Below are positions 15,266-26,150 of a stretch of 64,000 nucleotides of DNA, piece after piece (within the stretch, counting starts at the first letter, position 1; every line of letters begins with the position of its first letter). The stretch covers positions 3,921,929-3,985,928 of the forward strand of contig CAADRB010000001.1 of the NCBI GenBank assembly GCA_900708905.1. Reading direction: 5' to 3'. Under the pieces are notes generated by a model. That model was not told the DNA's origin, searched no databases, and was given only the letters and a program-made list of their open reading frames with translations. This stretch comes from Hymenolepis diminuta (lineage: Eukaryota > Platyhelminthes > Cestoda > Cyclophyllidea > Hymenolepididae). Both the position numbers and the translations under genes were made by a program.

Positions 15266-16510
15266 TCAGCTTCTCTCATTTGAATCCAATTCATCTTCAA
15301 CCACTAATGTTCGAGGCTCTTGAATGTCGGGCGCTTCTGGTGCTCGCTTCATTGGAAAGGTTCTTCGCAGACGCCGACGCAGTGAAGGCATAGTAATGAT
15401 CAGGAGGAAGAAATTCACGATTGAATCTATCTGCAAAAGAGTGTTTGCTACGCTATCCCATAATTCATAATTCGCATTTGGGTCTACAAAAACATAATAC
15501 ATAGATAACGCAAACGTCGGAAATTCAAATATCGTACAGAAAACCGCTATAACTGTAACAGCGATTGAGGCCCGTAGATTATTATCTCTACCACCGGTTT
15601 TATTCTTCTGACGCAAGATAGAATTTTCCGCCTGCCTTTTGCATGGCTTCAGGTGAAAGATGATAAGAGTTGTAAAAATTAGAATAAGCATCCACGGGAG
15701 AAGAGTTTGAAAGGAAAAGTAGACGGCAGCGAAGTGTTCGAAATCAGAAATAAAAAGAAACTCATATGAAAAACAATATGATTCAAGTCTTGGGGAATAA
15801 CAGACATTGACTTTTTGATCGCATCGCCGTAATGCAGATATACTAGCACCGGTAAAAGCAAAAATACCAAATACAAGTAGAAAATATCTTTTTTCTCGCA
15901 AAAATCGTTGGTAACATCTGGAACCAAGTGGCCAAATAACAGCTTCTGCTCGGGCAATAGTTATCAGGGTAATTGCCCAGTTCCTTCCGCATATTCCCGT
16001 ATCTCGGATCCAATTCCCAAAACTATCTAGGGGAGGAAGTATGGAGAATATGTACGTAAGACTTCCATTTACATCTGGTTTGGGAATGTTTTTACGGTCA
16101 ATTTGAATATTGACGTAAAGACTCATAAATTTTCCACCGCTGTATGCAGAGTGATAGAGAACTTCAAAAAGGCAGAAAATCATAAGACCAGTTTGCATTG
16201 TAGTACGTCGTGAACTGCCGTGCGAACTTTTGGAAACAACAAGGTTACTTGTTTTACACATTGAATTCAAATGACTCCTTTTAGCCGAACTGCGATAATC
16301 CAAAAGGAGAAGCACTAGAGCCCAGAGATTGAAAAATGCACCCAGAACTGAGAGAACAATAGAGACATAGAGACTGACATAACTGATTGGTACTGATTCC
16401 TCCATTTGTGCTAAATCACAAAATCCTGTGTATTTGACAATAATAAAACTATCCCATTTAAGAGTGCAATTGGGTTCTGATGACATACTACTTTCTAAAA
16501 TATCCGTCAT
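15266..16510 (-). CDS. Rhodopsin-like G-protein-coupled receptor, divergent
   Basis: A single uninterrupted frame encodes 414 residues, from the ATG at 16510 to the TGA at 15266-15268. An in-frame TAG nine bases before the ATG fixes it as the first possible start. Seven hydrophobic segments are visible at about residues 44-70, 104-127, 155-190, 208-228, 262-287, 311-342 and 352-374. N61 sits where the helix 1 asparagine is expected, P331 in helix 6, and a basic helix 8 (RRRLRRTF, 378-385) follows helix 7. N14 and N148 are N-glycosylation sequons on predicted outer parts. Cysteines 230, 237 and 246 lie in the second extracellular loop. The usual D/E-R-Y at the end of helix 3 reads A-R-A (186-188), helix 2 has E116 near the usual aspartate, and NPxxY in helix 7 reads N366-F-F-L-L. 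These changes suggest a fast-evolving lineage-specific receptor, perhaps peptide-gated or orphan. The ligand cannot be told from sequence. An intronless frame could reflect an old retrocopy, but the frame is intact and looks functional. Confidence 0.88.
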   Translation of the reverse strand: MTDILESSMSSEPNCTLKWDSFIIVKYTGFCDLAQMEESVPISYVSLYVSIVLSVLGAFFNLWALVLLLLDYRSSAKRSHLNSMCKTSNLVVSKSSHGSSRRTTMQTGLMIFCLFEVLYHSAYSGGKFMSLYVNIQIDRKNIPKPDVNGSLTYIFSILPPLDSFGNWIRDTGICGRNWAITLITIARAEAVIWPLGSRCYQRFLREKRYFLLVFGIFAFTGASISALRRCDQKVNVCYSPRLESYCFSYEFLFISDFEHFAAVYFSFQTLLPWMLILIFTTLIIFHLKPCKRQAENSILRQKNKTGGRDNNLRASIAVTVIAVFCTIFEFPTFALSMYYVFVDPNANYELWDSVANTLLQIDSIVNFFLLIITMPSLRRRLRRTFPMKRAPEAPDIQEPRTLVVEDELDSNERS

Positions 16511-18889
16511 TCTGTTGTGCTAAATGAAATATGGATACAATTTCATAAGCCCAACAAGTTATTATTCCAAAAGTTTGACATGATTGGCCAAAATCTTCAC
16601 CAATGGTAATTGGGGAGGAATTACCCAATTTCGAAATCGTTTTCATTGGCTCATTGCAGGTTCAATCTAAAAGAGTAAAATGTTAAACAACGATATTGCA
16701 ATAATGTAAAATTTTCTGCATTTAGAAATTTTGAATAGACATTGCAATATCAGTAGTAATCGTTTTATTAAGAATTTTATTATTCATGTATTTTCCTTAA
16801 AAGTTCAAAATTCGTACTACGCAAAGAAGATTAAGCTAGTGAAAATTCGATTTAATTAATCTAAAGTCTGTTTATTATATATTTAATTAAATTATTCAAA
16901 TACCTCGTTAAAAAATACGATTCTTAATCATTTAAATATTGAATTAATAGGGGGAGAAGAAAGTGCAATATACGAATTTTGGTTATGAAATTAAAATTTC
17001 CCTGTTCCCATTGTATTACATGACCCAATGTCTTAATTGTTTCTTGAAGCCTTTTTAAGAGCTTACCATCAGAGCTTGGCGGTTGAGCGTAAACTGTTGT
17101 ATGCTTTGGCTTTCATAGGATAAAATTTACATTCTTTGGATTTTATACTTTCGCATTTCAAAGTTAACCAAAGAAGGTACTAACGTTACTTGTAGTTTAA
17201 GAATTACTGTTATCACTTTTTATCTACCGACTGACCGAGTTGGCGAGACTTGCACCCAACATGTATAAATTGAAAAAAGAGAATTCGGTTATTTTTAAAC
17301 GCACTGTCATATACGATATCTCAAATAGATGATCAAGGTGAAAGAAGGTTGATGATCCCAAAATCATGCGAATTTGGAAATCGCTATAATAATTTGTAAA
17401 TAAATTAAAAATTTACCGAGGATTCAGTGTCTGGTCCTCAGATTGGTACTTGGTGCTTATTGACCAATAAATGGATTTTAATGCTAAACTTTGACTACTT
17501 CGGTATATTTAAATTTAACATTATTCACATTGAATGAACTCTAGTGATCCCTGTTATAATTTAAAGGTATTTGCCAATCACAACTTGTTATTCTTTATAT
17601 CAAAATGATATTGAAAGTTGAGTTGGCATGGCCAACTAAAAACTTAAAGCAATTAACAAACAAACTTCAAATATCATGGACTTATTCCAATCATTAAATG
17701 GGGAAGTTAAGCAATTAAATTTGAACATTAGGAAATTATTTGAAAATTGAGGAGAACTCCGGGTCTCTAGATTGCTAAGTATTCGAAACTCTTGATGGTC
17801 TAATATCATAATGCTCTTCTATTCGATCTAATTTCCCGATTAAAAACTGGACTATATTCCTCTTATTTAGATGCCACCTTGTGGCTCTATAAAATGCATT
17901 GGTGAACTTTTCTGCATTTAAATCTCAATATTTCACATCATCCTGTCCGTATCAGGGCAATTAGTGGAAAAATTTATTCTAAAGCTAAAATTTATGTCCC
18001 CTAGTCCATCGTTAATATTATTTCACCCGTTGATAAAATTGTGGAAAATTAAGATTATTCGAATGTAAACAACCTTACATTTCTATAACTCTGATTCGAT
18101 TCCAAAGTCGAGGCAAACCTATCTAATGAGAAGAACAGAAGCATACTATAACACCTTTCTCGCAAGGCAGTGCTTTGGAAAATGCATTTATTCACAAAAG
18201 GATTCTATATCATGATTGTGTGTCCATAGAGGAAAATATTAATGTTGGGAGAGTGCCTAAAGAATATTTAAATTTTTTTGTCAAAATTCCTATACGTATG
18301 CCGTTATATGTTGTTAGTTCTGTTCAGAAGCAAATACCTTCATCTTCTGGCTGAGAAATCCTTTTTCGCTTGAAGTTAAAGGTAAGGGAGAATTTCTATT
18401 CTATTTTTGAAGTTTGGATCTTTCTAGTTCTTCTTTTTCTATCTATATTTAAGTGAATGCAGAGTTACCCCAAATTGTTTGATTAGAAGTGTAAACTACC
18501 GACGACAACCAGATAAATTTAACTAATCTTAAATTAATGTGCTTTTGTTCTTCTCTGATGTGTAAATTGGAACGACCATTCATTCAAAGACCGATTATTT
18601 CATACTGATAAAAAATTGTATTTCAACAGTAAGTTGTTAAAAAATAATCAGATATCCTCGTGGTCACCGTCCAATTGAGCATTATTTCAACCTGAAATTC
18701 TTTGTCATTAGTCAATGAGCTATTATCTATCTGCATTTGATTCATTTGTCCCGTTAACATTTGAATTAATCAAAATCTCCATAATTTTAAGTTATTTCAA
18801 CTTCTTGGCATGTTATATATTCCAACCTTCTCTTCAAAGAAGAATTTAATGAACTTAATCAAATTCTTAGCCTATAATTTGATTATCTT
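16511..18889. other. Intergenic, upstream of the receptor gene
   Basis: This is the 5' flank of the minus-strand receptor. It is AT-rich with no recognisable gene. No clear TATA box or initiator could be assigned. The last bases before the start codon read TTAGCACAACAG, which could be a 3' splice site for a 5' non-coding exon or a spliced leader, but this is not certain. Confidence 0.5.
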
Positions 18890-19517
18890 TAACAGATGAA
18901 CAGTAAATTTTGCTATGGCATAGTTGTGATTTAAGATCATACCCATACTGTCAAAAAATTACCAAAATTCTTTTCTCCATCAATGTAATTTATAAATGGC
19001 CCATGTCCGAATCAAAATTTTCCATCATCTAAATTCTTTTCATCGAGCTTTACACTGCAAAGTAGCACAATTTACTTTTGCTTATTGATAAATTAATATT
19101 TTCTTATCTCTCATAAAAAAATTATTTTAATAAGTATGTTTATTATTAAAGATGGAATACATTATGATATTCGGACAAGTGGATGCATCGCTATAACCGA
19201 GAAAATGAAGTTTTAATCAAGATTGCTGAGTAATTTTTACCTCGCCATCTTAATTGTCCACACTGAATTTTACACTCTAACAATGTTTGTAGCCGAATTG
19301 ACTCTTTCTTTATTCTTTTCTTCAGTAGGATAATTATAATATGCTCGTTTACTAATAAAGATAGGACATATTTTACTATATGGGCAAGTGGATGTATAGT
19401 TATAGCTAAGGCAATGTAGTTTGGGAAAGGGATGGGAAATTTATTCCCCGATATTCAGGATTTTAAGCTTCTCTCTTCTCAGCTCACTCAAATATATGCT
19501 GCCGATTTTCTCCTAAA
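18890..19517 (+). repeat. Degenerate tandem array, ~210-bp unit
   Basis: Two adjacent units are clear. A block with ATTAAAGATGGAATACATTA and then ACAAGTGGATGCAT (near 19145-19188) recurs 209 bases later as AATAAAGATAGGACATATTT and GCAAGTGGATGTAT (near 19354-19397). Both are followed by a similar CTATAACC or TTATAGCTAA segment. A third, more decayed unit precedes them: a CTTTACACTGCAAAGTAGC-like tail near 19050 matches TTTTACACTCTAACAATG near 19270. Unit boundaries are approximate. No coding frame spans the units. Confidence 0.5.
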
Positions 19518-20293
19518 CCAAATATTTATCTACTTTATGTATCCTTTTTCTGTCTAGCAATTATTATCCGTACCAAGTAAAGATATCTCAACTAGAGCCT
19601 TCTCTAAATATTATAATTAAAAATGTCATTAAATGGATTACTGCGGCAATATAATTTTACTGCTTGTGAAGTTAACCAAGATTACACGGAACTCATTGTA
19701 TAATCCATTCCTGAGTCATCTCTACCCCGTCATCCTCCATCCTGAGCTTTACTCTGTCATTTGGGACAGTTTCAGTTTACTGTTATCAAGACTGACTCTT
19801 TTCTCTCTTTTAACATGAATATTCCGCTGCTATCTCTGCCTTATTCCTACTTTGTGGTTATTGAGTCAGAACAGCTGAGAAAAGCAACAGTTTAGCTAAT
19901 GTTTTCAGTAACACTTTGGAATGTCTCTATTAGAGACATCCTTATATATTGCAATAACAGAATAACATTAAACGAACAAATGACACCATTTCATTCGATA
20001 TAAAACGGCATATGGCCGATGAGGTGTATGCATTTGCGGGCACATTTCAAATAAAACGTGAGGCGCGTGAATTCTTTTTTTCTTAATATGAATATATACA
20101 AAAGTTAATATTCTTTATTATAATAAGCTATCGCGCATAATAGATCTCTAGGTATGAAAACAAAGTAAAATTTAAAGAATGTTCGTAGTTAACTAGGTAA
20201 CAGGCATCAGCTTATTTTTATTTAAGTACTTGGCATAGTGGAGATCAAACCCTAGAAAATCTTGCATAGTATAAACAGGGTAAGACATAAAAA

Positions 20294-20690
20294 GAATTGT
20301 AGGGTTACCAAATTGTAGGGACTAATAAACATGAACTAGATCGCCGAAGCTAAGACTACAGATAGAAGCTAACAGTGGTAAACAACAGTTCTAAAAAATA
20401 AAACACAACGAGTTGTGTAGGTCAACGTGTATTGAATAAATCATGATGAGGATTCGGGAGAGTAGGGGAGAGAGGAGAAGAGATAAATGACAGGCGTATG
20501 TCTGTGTTTGCGTGTGTGGGAGTAGAAATGTAAAAACAGTTAATATGAATCACTTGGGAGCATGAGATATGATTGCAGTGTACTTTTAAATGAAACGGGA
20601 TAGTTAGGGATAAAGGGAGAACCGATAAACTCATCTAGGCTTGCAGATGGGGCGTTTGAATCATGGCTCTATAAAGATCAACGTTTTTTC
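20294..20690 (-). repeat. LTR-like element L3
   Basis: Read on the minus strand, this resembles the copies at 21895-22375 and 32000-32445. They share a TATCCCGTTTCATT-like block, a CCAAGTGATTCAT block, a C+T-rich run of CTCTCTCC type, ATTCAATACACGTTGACCTA and then a GTTGTTTACC stretch. The right end runs CCTACAATTTGGTAACCC. That is an LTR-like ACA end followed after three bases by a TGG that could begin a primer-binding site. No gag-pol frame lies next to it. It is probably a degenerate solo LTR or LTR fragment. Confidence 0.55.
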
Positions 20691-20840
20691 GTAAAGAATA
20701 TGACTAAGGCCTTTTAAATTATGAGAAGATAAATCAATTTACTAAATTTGATCACTATCCTAGGAATGCAGTCAAAATGTATCACAAGTGCCGAAATCTG
20801 AACTTGAACCACTTATTCTAAAACTGATAGATGTCTTAGT

Positions 20841-20897
20841 CTTGTAGCGGTAGAGTCACCAGTTTGTAGAGGGCCACCAAATTGTTGAGGGTCACCA
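20841..20897 (-). repeat. Triplicated 18-bp primer-binding-site-like unit
   Basis: On the plus strand the pentamer CACCA occurs at 20857-20861, 20875-20879 and 20893-20897, an exact 18-base spacing. Each is preceded by a GAGGGTC-like stretch. On the minus strand each unit reads CTACA or CAACA, three bases, then TGGTGACCCT or a close variant. TGGTGACCC is complementary to the 3' end of animal tRNA-Trp. The unit therefore spans an LTR end plus the start of a primer-binding site, repeated about three times. Confidence 0.6.
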
Positions 20898-21275
20898 GTA
20901 TGTAGCGGCAGATGGCTAACAGTAAATGAAAGAACACCAAGGATTGCGTTGACCAGGTTATATTGAACAAAACTCGGTACAGAGTCTCAAGGGAAAAATA
21001 GGGAATTGGAGGAGAAGGACTGAGCAACGGGAGATGCGTTTGACGAGCTAGGGTCCCCGGTGTGTGTCTTCGTGTGTCTAGTGGAAGGCTATTTATAATC
21101 GACACTTTGGGTGAGGACACGCATAAGGATATAATCGTATGCGTGCTTTAATTGGTCGGGACGATTGTAGGAAAAGGAAGGGCCGGTGCAGACAGGACTG
21201 GTTAATAGCAGGGTTGATTAAGCGGTGTCTGCTACTATCGTCCGAGATATGCTTACCTTTTCCGATCGATGAAAA
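20898..21275 (-). repeat. LTR-like element L4 (ends at assembly gap)
   Basis: On the minus strand this follows the LTR family in order: AATCGTCCCGACC, ATTAAAGCACGCA, a CCTTATGCGTGTCC block, a TCGATTATAAATAG block, CCACTAGACACACG, a C+T-rich run, GTTCAATATAACC and ACTGTTAGCC, ending CTACA just before the TGGTGACCC motif. The matching copies at 21895-22375 and 32000-32445 show the same order. The far side runs into the run of Ns, so its true 5' end may be missing. Frames inside it (up to 94 codons on the minus strand) are judged to be chance frames in the LTR. Confidence 0.6.
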
Positions 21276-21325
21276 NNNNNNNNNNNNNNNNNNNNNNNNN
21301 NNNNNNNNNNNNNNNNNNNNNNNNN
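21276..21325. other. Assembly gap (50 N)
   Basis: Exactly 50 Ns interrupt the sequence inside or at the edge of an LTR-like block. A round-number gap in repeat DNA suggests a scaffold join where the assembler could not resolve a repeat copy. The real missing length is unknown. Confidence 0.98.
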
Positions 21326-21522
21326 GAGTGCTTGGGTCACACGAAAGGTTAAAGATTTACAGAGGTTACTATAAAGACAAGATAATCAAATTTGGTGATG
21401 ATTAGAGGTGATGTTAGATAAATATTTCGGAGAAGAGGATTCATCCTTCAATCTCAACAATGGACTTGTAAGCATTATTTCTGCAAAATATTTTTTACTT
21501 TATGCATTTAAATGCATTGAGT

Positions 21523-21807
21523 TTATAAATTAGAAATTGTATTTGTTGAGGACATGACATAATTTTGAACTGGAGCCGATAGATTTAGTAACGGTAGTAC
21601 TTTAATGAGATTTAACAGAGATAGAAAGATAGGATTGCAAGTGGGGAATGTTGGAGGAGCTGTAGATAGAGGAAACCTGAATGAAGAACCTGACAGTAAG
21701 ATCTGACTATGAGAGGTGAAGATGATAGAGCTAATTCGGTGTGCGATAAAAGCCGGAGCCTCGGAATCGGGGGCAGTGATATGTATTGATATAAAGTTGG
21801 TAAACAC
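21523..21807 (-). other. Unassigned open frame between LTR-like blocks
   Basis: A 94-codon minus-strand frame, rich in Ser, Pro and Leu, lies between L4 and L1 in DNA that is G+C-richer than its surroundings. A second frame of 65 codons overlaps it. No zinc knuckle, protease, reverse transcriptase or integrase motif is visible. It may be eroded internal sequence of the neighbouring LTR element, or chance. It is not called as a gene. Confidence 0.15.
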
Positions 21808-21894
21808 ATTTGGAATGCAATTTAGGAATCTAACTTCAAGGTAAAAGTAAGCATATAATTATTAAAGAATTGAAAAATGGAAGTTTTGTCTGAC

Positions 21895-22375
21895 GGCTGT
21901 TTGAGTTTCCGTAGGAATTTCTGGAGGATGAATCTATGCGTTTTCTGAAATTATTCTTTATTTGCATTCCCAATGACAATACATCAGTTTTTCATCCACG
22001 AAATTGCAGTGATGTATTTATGTCCCAATAAAGCGAAATCCCTATCCGTCGTGTCTAAACACGTTTATCGATTCTCCATTCCCATAACCGTCCCGTTTCA
22101 TTAAAGACGCACCTGCAATCACGTCCTTATCTGCGTCCTTGTCCAAGTGACTCATAATTTATCTTTGTATCTCAATCCACAGACTCGAGCCTGCTTGTCA
22201 TTAACAGACGTCTAAGCTTCTCTCTGTTCTTCTCTCTCATCTTCGTTTCTCACCTCTCTCTCTTACTTACTTGAGTCCTCGTAATGGTTTGTTCAATACA
22301 TTTAGGCCTAGTCAGCTCATAGTGTTCCGCTCTGTAACTTTTATTGCCGTTATTAGCTGTTAGTAATAGTCTTTG
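21895..22375 (+). repeat. LTR-like element L1
   Basis: This is a clear relative of 32000-32445. Shared stretches in order include GAGGATGAATCT or AAGGATGACTCT, CTTTATTTGCATTC or CTTTATTTTCATTC, CCATAACCGTCCC, CATTAAAGA, TGCGTCCTTGTCCAAGTGAC, TTGTCATTAACAG, a C+T-rich run and TTCAATACA. It has no open frame and no primer-binding motif at its right end, so it looks like a decayed solo LTR. The identity suggests an old insertion. Confidence 0.65.
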
Positions 22376-24314
22376 CTCTTAAAGTAGTGATCTCGGTTCC
22401 TGTATGCCAAAATATTTTTATGTACATACCGATGTGTTTGTGATAAGACTTTGTAGACTGACGACGGTTCCAACCATTGCCACGCCGCCTTAGAAACATT
22501 AATTCAGAATTCAAAAGCATTAAATCACCAATGCCTTATGTGAACTTAGTAGAAAAAAATTTTAATAAAACATTTCAACCGAATACGCATTACATTTTTT
22601 AACATGAATAATCTAACGTGGTAGTCATTTATCCTTTTTCCAGCTCAATTTAACTAAATACATAACCTAATTGCCAAGATTTACATCCCAGCTTATCCAA
22701 TGCAAAACGATTATCAATGTCTACGGAAATCTAATGAAATTAAATTGGGGTAGTTGCAATGCGCGTACTAATGCAAGTTCTATTTCAGTGATTAAAACTA
22801 ATCCTAATTCCGGGTATGCCAGTTTGATGTTTATACTGATATAAATAATTTTGCCTGTGTAAGAAGGAAAAAAGCTTATTTTAAACTATCCCTATCTTCT
22901 GATAACTTCAATTAGTAAATTCATTCAAGATATTAGTATTATTCTATTACCTAGGACAGTACAAAAAGAAAACATTTTACAAATTTTATAAGCATTTGAA
23001 AGAGGATAAAACGGATCCAATAGAGCACAAAACGCAAGGGAGGATCATGAAGGATTTATTATTAATACAGTAGCGCCCGTTAAATTTACCACAAGGTGAA
23101 CTCAAATAGTAATAATAATAATTCAAATAATAAAATTTCAGACTTATTACTTTGTTTTTTTACTTATTTCATCTATCTGCTCATAGCTTTAAGAAGATGC
23201 GAATAAATTCAAGAGGCATGTACGATCATTCAGTTAAGCCAACCGGTAATGAACTCATCCAGAAGTCTGGGGCCGAAATTATGAAGACTTTGCACTGAAA
23301 TATTTTGATAATATTAACTGAATTATATATATTGAGAAGTTAATTAAGGACCATTCACATTCTGAATTTCTTATTCTACTGGCTGTATCATTCCATACTG
23401 GACTATTTTCTATTTCCTATGTTTAGACATTATCCCATGATTAAAACCGGAAACAGTTCAGCTTAATTTTTACAACATAGCAAAGATGCTGGCAAATTTA
23501 TAAATTGGTAATTAACTAAGCTCCTGATCATAACTTGAATATCAGGCAACCCCATAGCCATTTAGCCTAAATGTAAATGCCAAGAATCAGAACTAAGGTC
23601 AGTAAAGGAAGCGATAACTTATGAAGGTGAGCGGTCGTCCATCCGTATTTTAAGGCCACTAAAATGGGAAAATAGGTATAATATCTTCGATCAGCCGGTG
23701 AGGTGCCGAGATGATATCTTTGACCTTTATGAGGTAAGTTACAAGCTTGCGCTAGCCTTTACACGCTTTAATTAATTATAAAAATGAATAAATATTCTAT
23801 ACCATCTTAGCCATTCGCAAACTGTCTACAAAAAACTAGATTATGATTATCATAATAAAAGTACTGATATTAATGATGGTACTTCAAAACTACTCAAAGC
23901 CAAAACCTCCACATACTGTCTCTGTATAGCTACAATAAAAGCAAACATTACTGCCATTCACTTTTCGCTTATTCATAAAAGGTCGTATCGGAGATACAAT
24001 ATAATATCTGGAGAGTTCATTTTTCGACGCAGTTTTATTGGCAATTGGTCGCTAATTATCTCAAAAAATTTAACAATATGAAAAATAGGAGGACCTTCCG
24101 ACCATCTGCAGGAAAATTTTGCTTGTGGCTGGATGCAAAATGATCTTGAGATTGTTTTTCCTGAGGAAAGACTAGTGTTCTTATAAATTTCATAATTATT
24201 TATTTTACATACTAGTTCAAAATGGCGCGATTAGCAGAAAAAAGCTTCAACTAGCATCCAAATTGTCTAAGCGATTGGACGTTAGTTACGAAATCAGGGC
24301 TAAAATTTAAACTC

Positions 24315-24328
24315 TATATATATATATA
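24315..24328. repeat. TA microsatellite
   Basis: Seven TA dinucleotides in a row. It is ordinary simple sequence. Confidence 0.85.
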
Positions 24329-25789
24329 CGTAAATGCATACAGAAGGCGAGTTCAAATAAACTTACCTGATCGACTTAAGGTTAACCATTAAACATTCAT
24401 ATGCTAGTATTAGCATTAGATCACTTATAACAGCTTTAAATCTCAAAATAAATATTTAATAATTTTTAAAGTTGACTTTTATCTGAATAAACTTGCTTAC
24501 TTACAAAAATGTAGTCAGTGACTTTGTGCTTCGAATAACATTCAGAAATATAATTAAGTTGTCTGTGTTGTTTTTTATAACTATTTGACTGAAAAATGTA
24601 ATTTAATTTTGGAATATGGGTATTTGTTGATGATATAATAATAGTTTGAGTTTGAATCCCCAAGACTTAATACATAACTTATGTTTGTATTATGATTGAA
24701 AAGATTATAAAAGTATTGAAGCTATGTCATCTGTACTATCTAAAAAACTGTAAACTGCAGAGAACATACAAGATTGTTTTGCCTTCTCAACTATTGTAAG
24801 AAAAATCAATCAACGTGGCAAGATCAAACTTTCTTGATTGACGCAATATTGAACAACAAGCTCTGAATATCGTAGACAAATGTTTGCTGCATCCAGAGGA
24901 CGAATCAGGAGGTTTTAATTCTCAAACTGTCTATTTAGTAAATATTGTACAAACTGCATCCCACATTGAGATAAAGTAAGGCTCTTTAACACCTTGACGT
25001 TCCTCTGTATATTTTTGGTCAGCTTCATTAATCTTTTATGGGACTTTCTCTTAATCAGTTTCGGTTGCTTATCACAATTAAAAATTTTACATTTTTGTAA
25101 TGCTCTAGATAACACTAATAATATTGAAGCTGAACTGCATAGATGCCAATTTTCGCTTTTGAAAATATTTGTTTAAGGTAAAAGTAGTACTGTCATAAAA
25201 TGAATGGTAGATTATTGCAAAAGGGCACTTATCCCCCTCTCTATTGTTATACTGCAATACCCAATATTTAGCACAGTTTTGGCTTATTTATTGGTGTTCT
25301 ACGTGTAAGCTTGCAAACATAAGGGTAAGTCATTATCTTGTACTTCCGGTTTATTAGATTTCTTCTGAATATATAATATTTTTTTATGATCTCTTGGCCC
25401 GATTAACTAGGATTTCATTTATCTGTCATTCCCTTTGACCATTCCCAAATTTTTTGGGTTAATTTTATTGATTAAAGTAGACTTACAACGACTTCATTTT
25501 AATGTTCTAATTTCTATGTGTTTTTAATAGATAGGCATTCAGGATGTGTTTAAACGCTCTCTACTGGATATCCATCTAACTTCCTTTTTTTTACGACAGT
25601 AACAATCCCCTGCCACCTCAGTTACTTTTTTATTGAGGCTCCACATGAGGGCAGCGGGAGAGGGGGCTAAGATCTTGCCTTTCCCACTACTACACTACTG
25701 CAAGATAGGAAGGATATAGAAATTGTAGCAAAATATATAATTAGGAAGGAAGCAAAGTAAAGACGTCAGACTTGAAAATAGTAAGCTTT

Positions 25790-26150
25790 AATAGCCCGAA
25801 AAGATCTTTTTGGGATAACATTTAATGACCAAGCCCACCACTAACAATAGACAACCAGATCTAAGAATGGCAAAGAGATAATATTTTATTGAACGGAGAG
25901 GAAAACAAATTTCCTTAGAGAGAGAAGAAGAACAATAAGGTAAAACATGATGAAGAACAAGGTGAAAGAGAGAAAGAGAGAGAGAGCGACAGCCAGATAT
26001 TTGCACCACACGTCTTAAATTCGCTGTGTGTGGGATCATAAGGCAACAAATTGAGTCAGTGATCGAGAGGAGAGAGAAATTGCTGTCCTGTAACTGCGAT
26101 TTCGCTATGTGGGTGGCAAAATGCGGCGACTGCGATTAAGAAAGTATAAA
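25790..26150 (-). repeat. LTR-like block L5, diverged
   Basis: On the minus strand the layout resembles the L1-L4 family: an early GCGAAATCGCAG stretch, a long C+T-rich run of CTCTCTCTCTC type (25965-25987 on the plus strand is the GA complement), then GTTCAATAAAAT and a TTGTTAGTGG stretch. Sequence identity to L1 and L2 is low outside these anchors, so membership is tentative. It may be a related subfamily. An 83-codon minus-strand frame inside it is treated as chance. Confidence 0.35.

Noticed and set aside
15679..15957. 92-codon minus-strand frame inside the receptor gene.
   Set aside because: It is an out-of-frame shadow of the 414-residue receptor.
20422..21120. Minus-strand frames of 70 and 94 codons.
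   Set aside because: They fall within LTR-like sequence L3 and L4 and carry no gag or pol motif.
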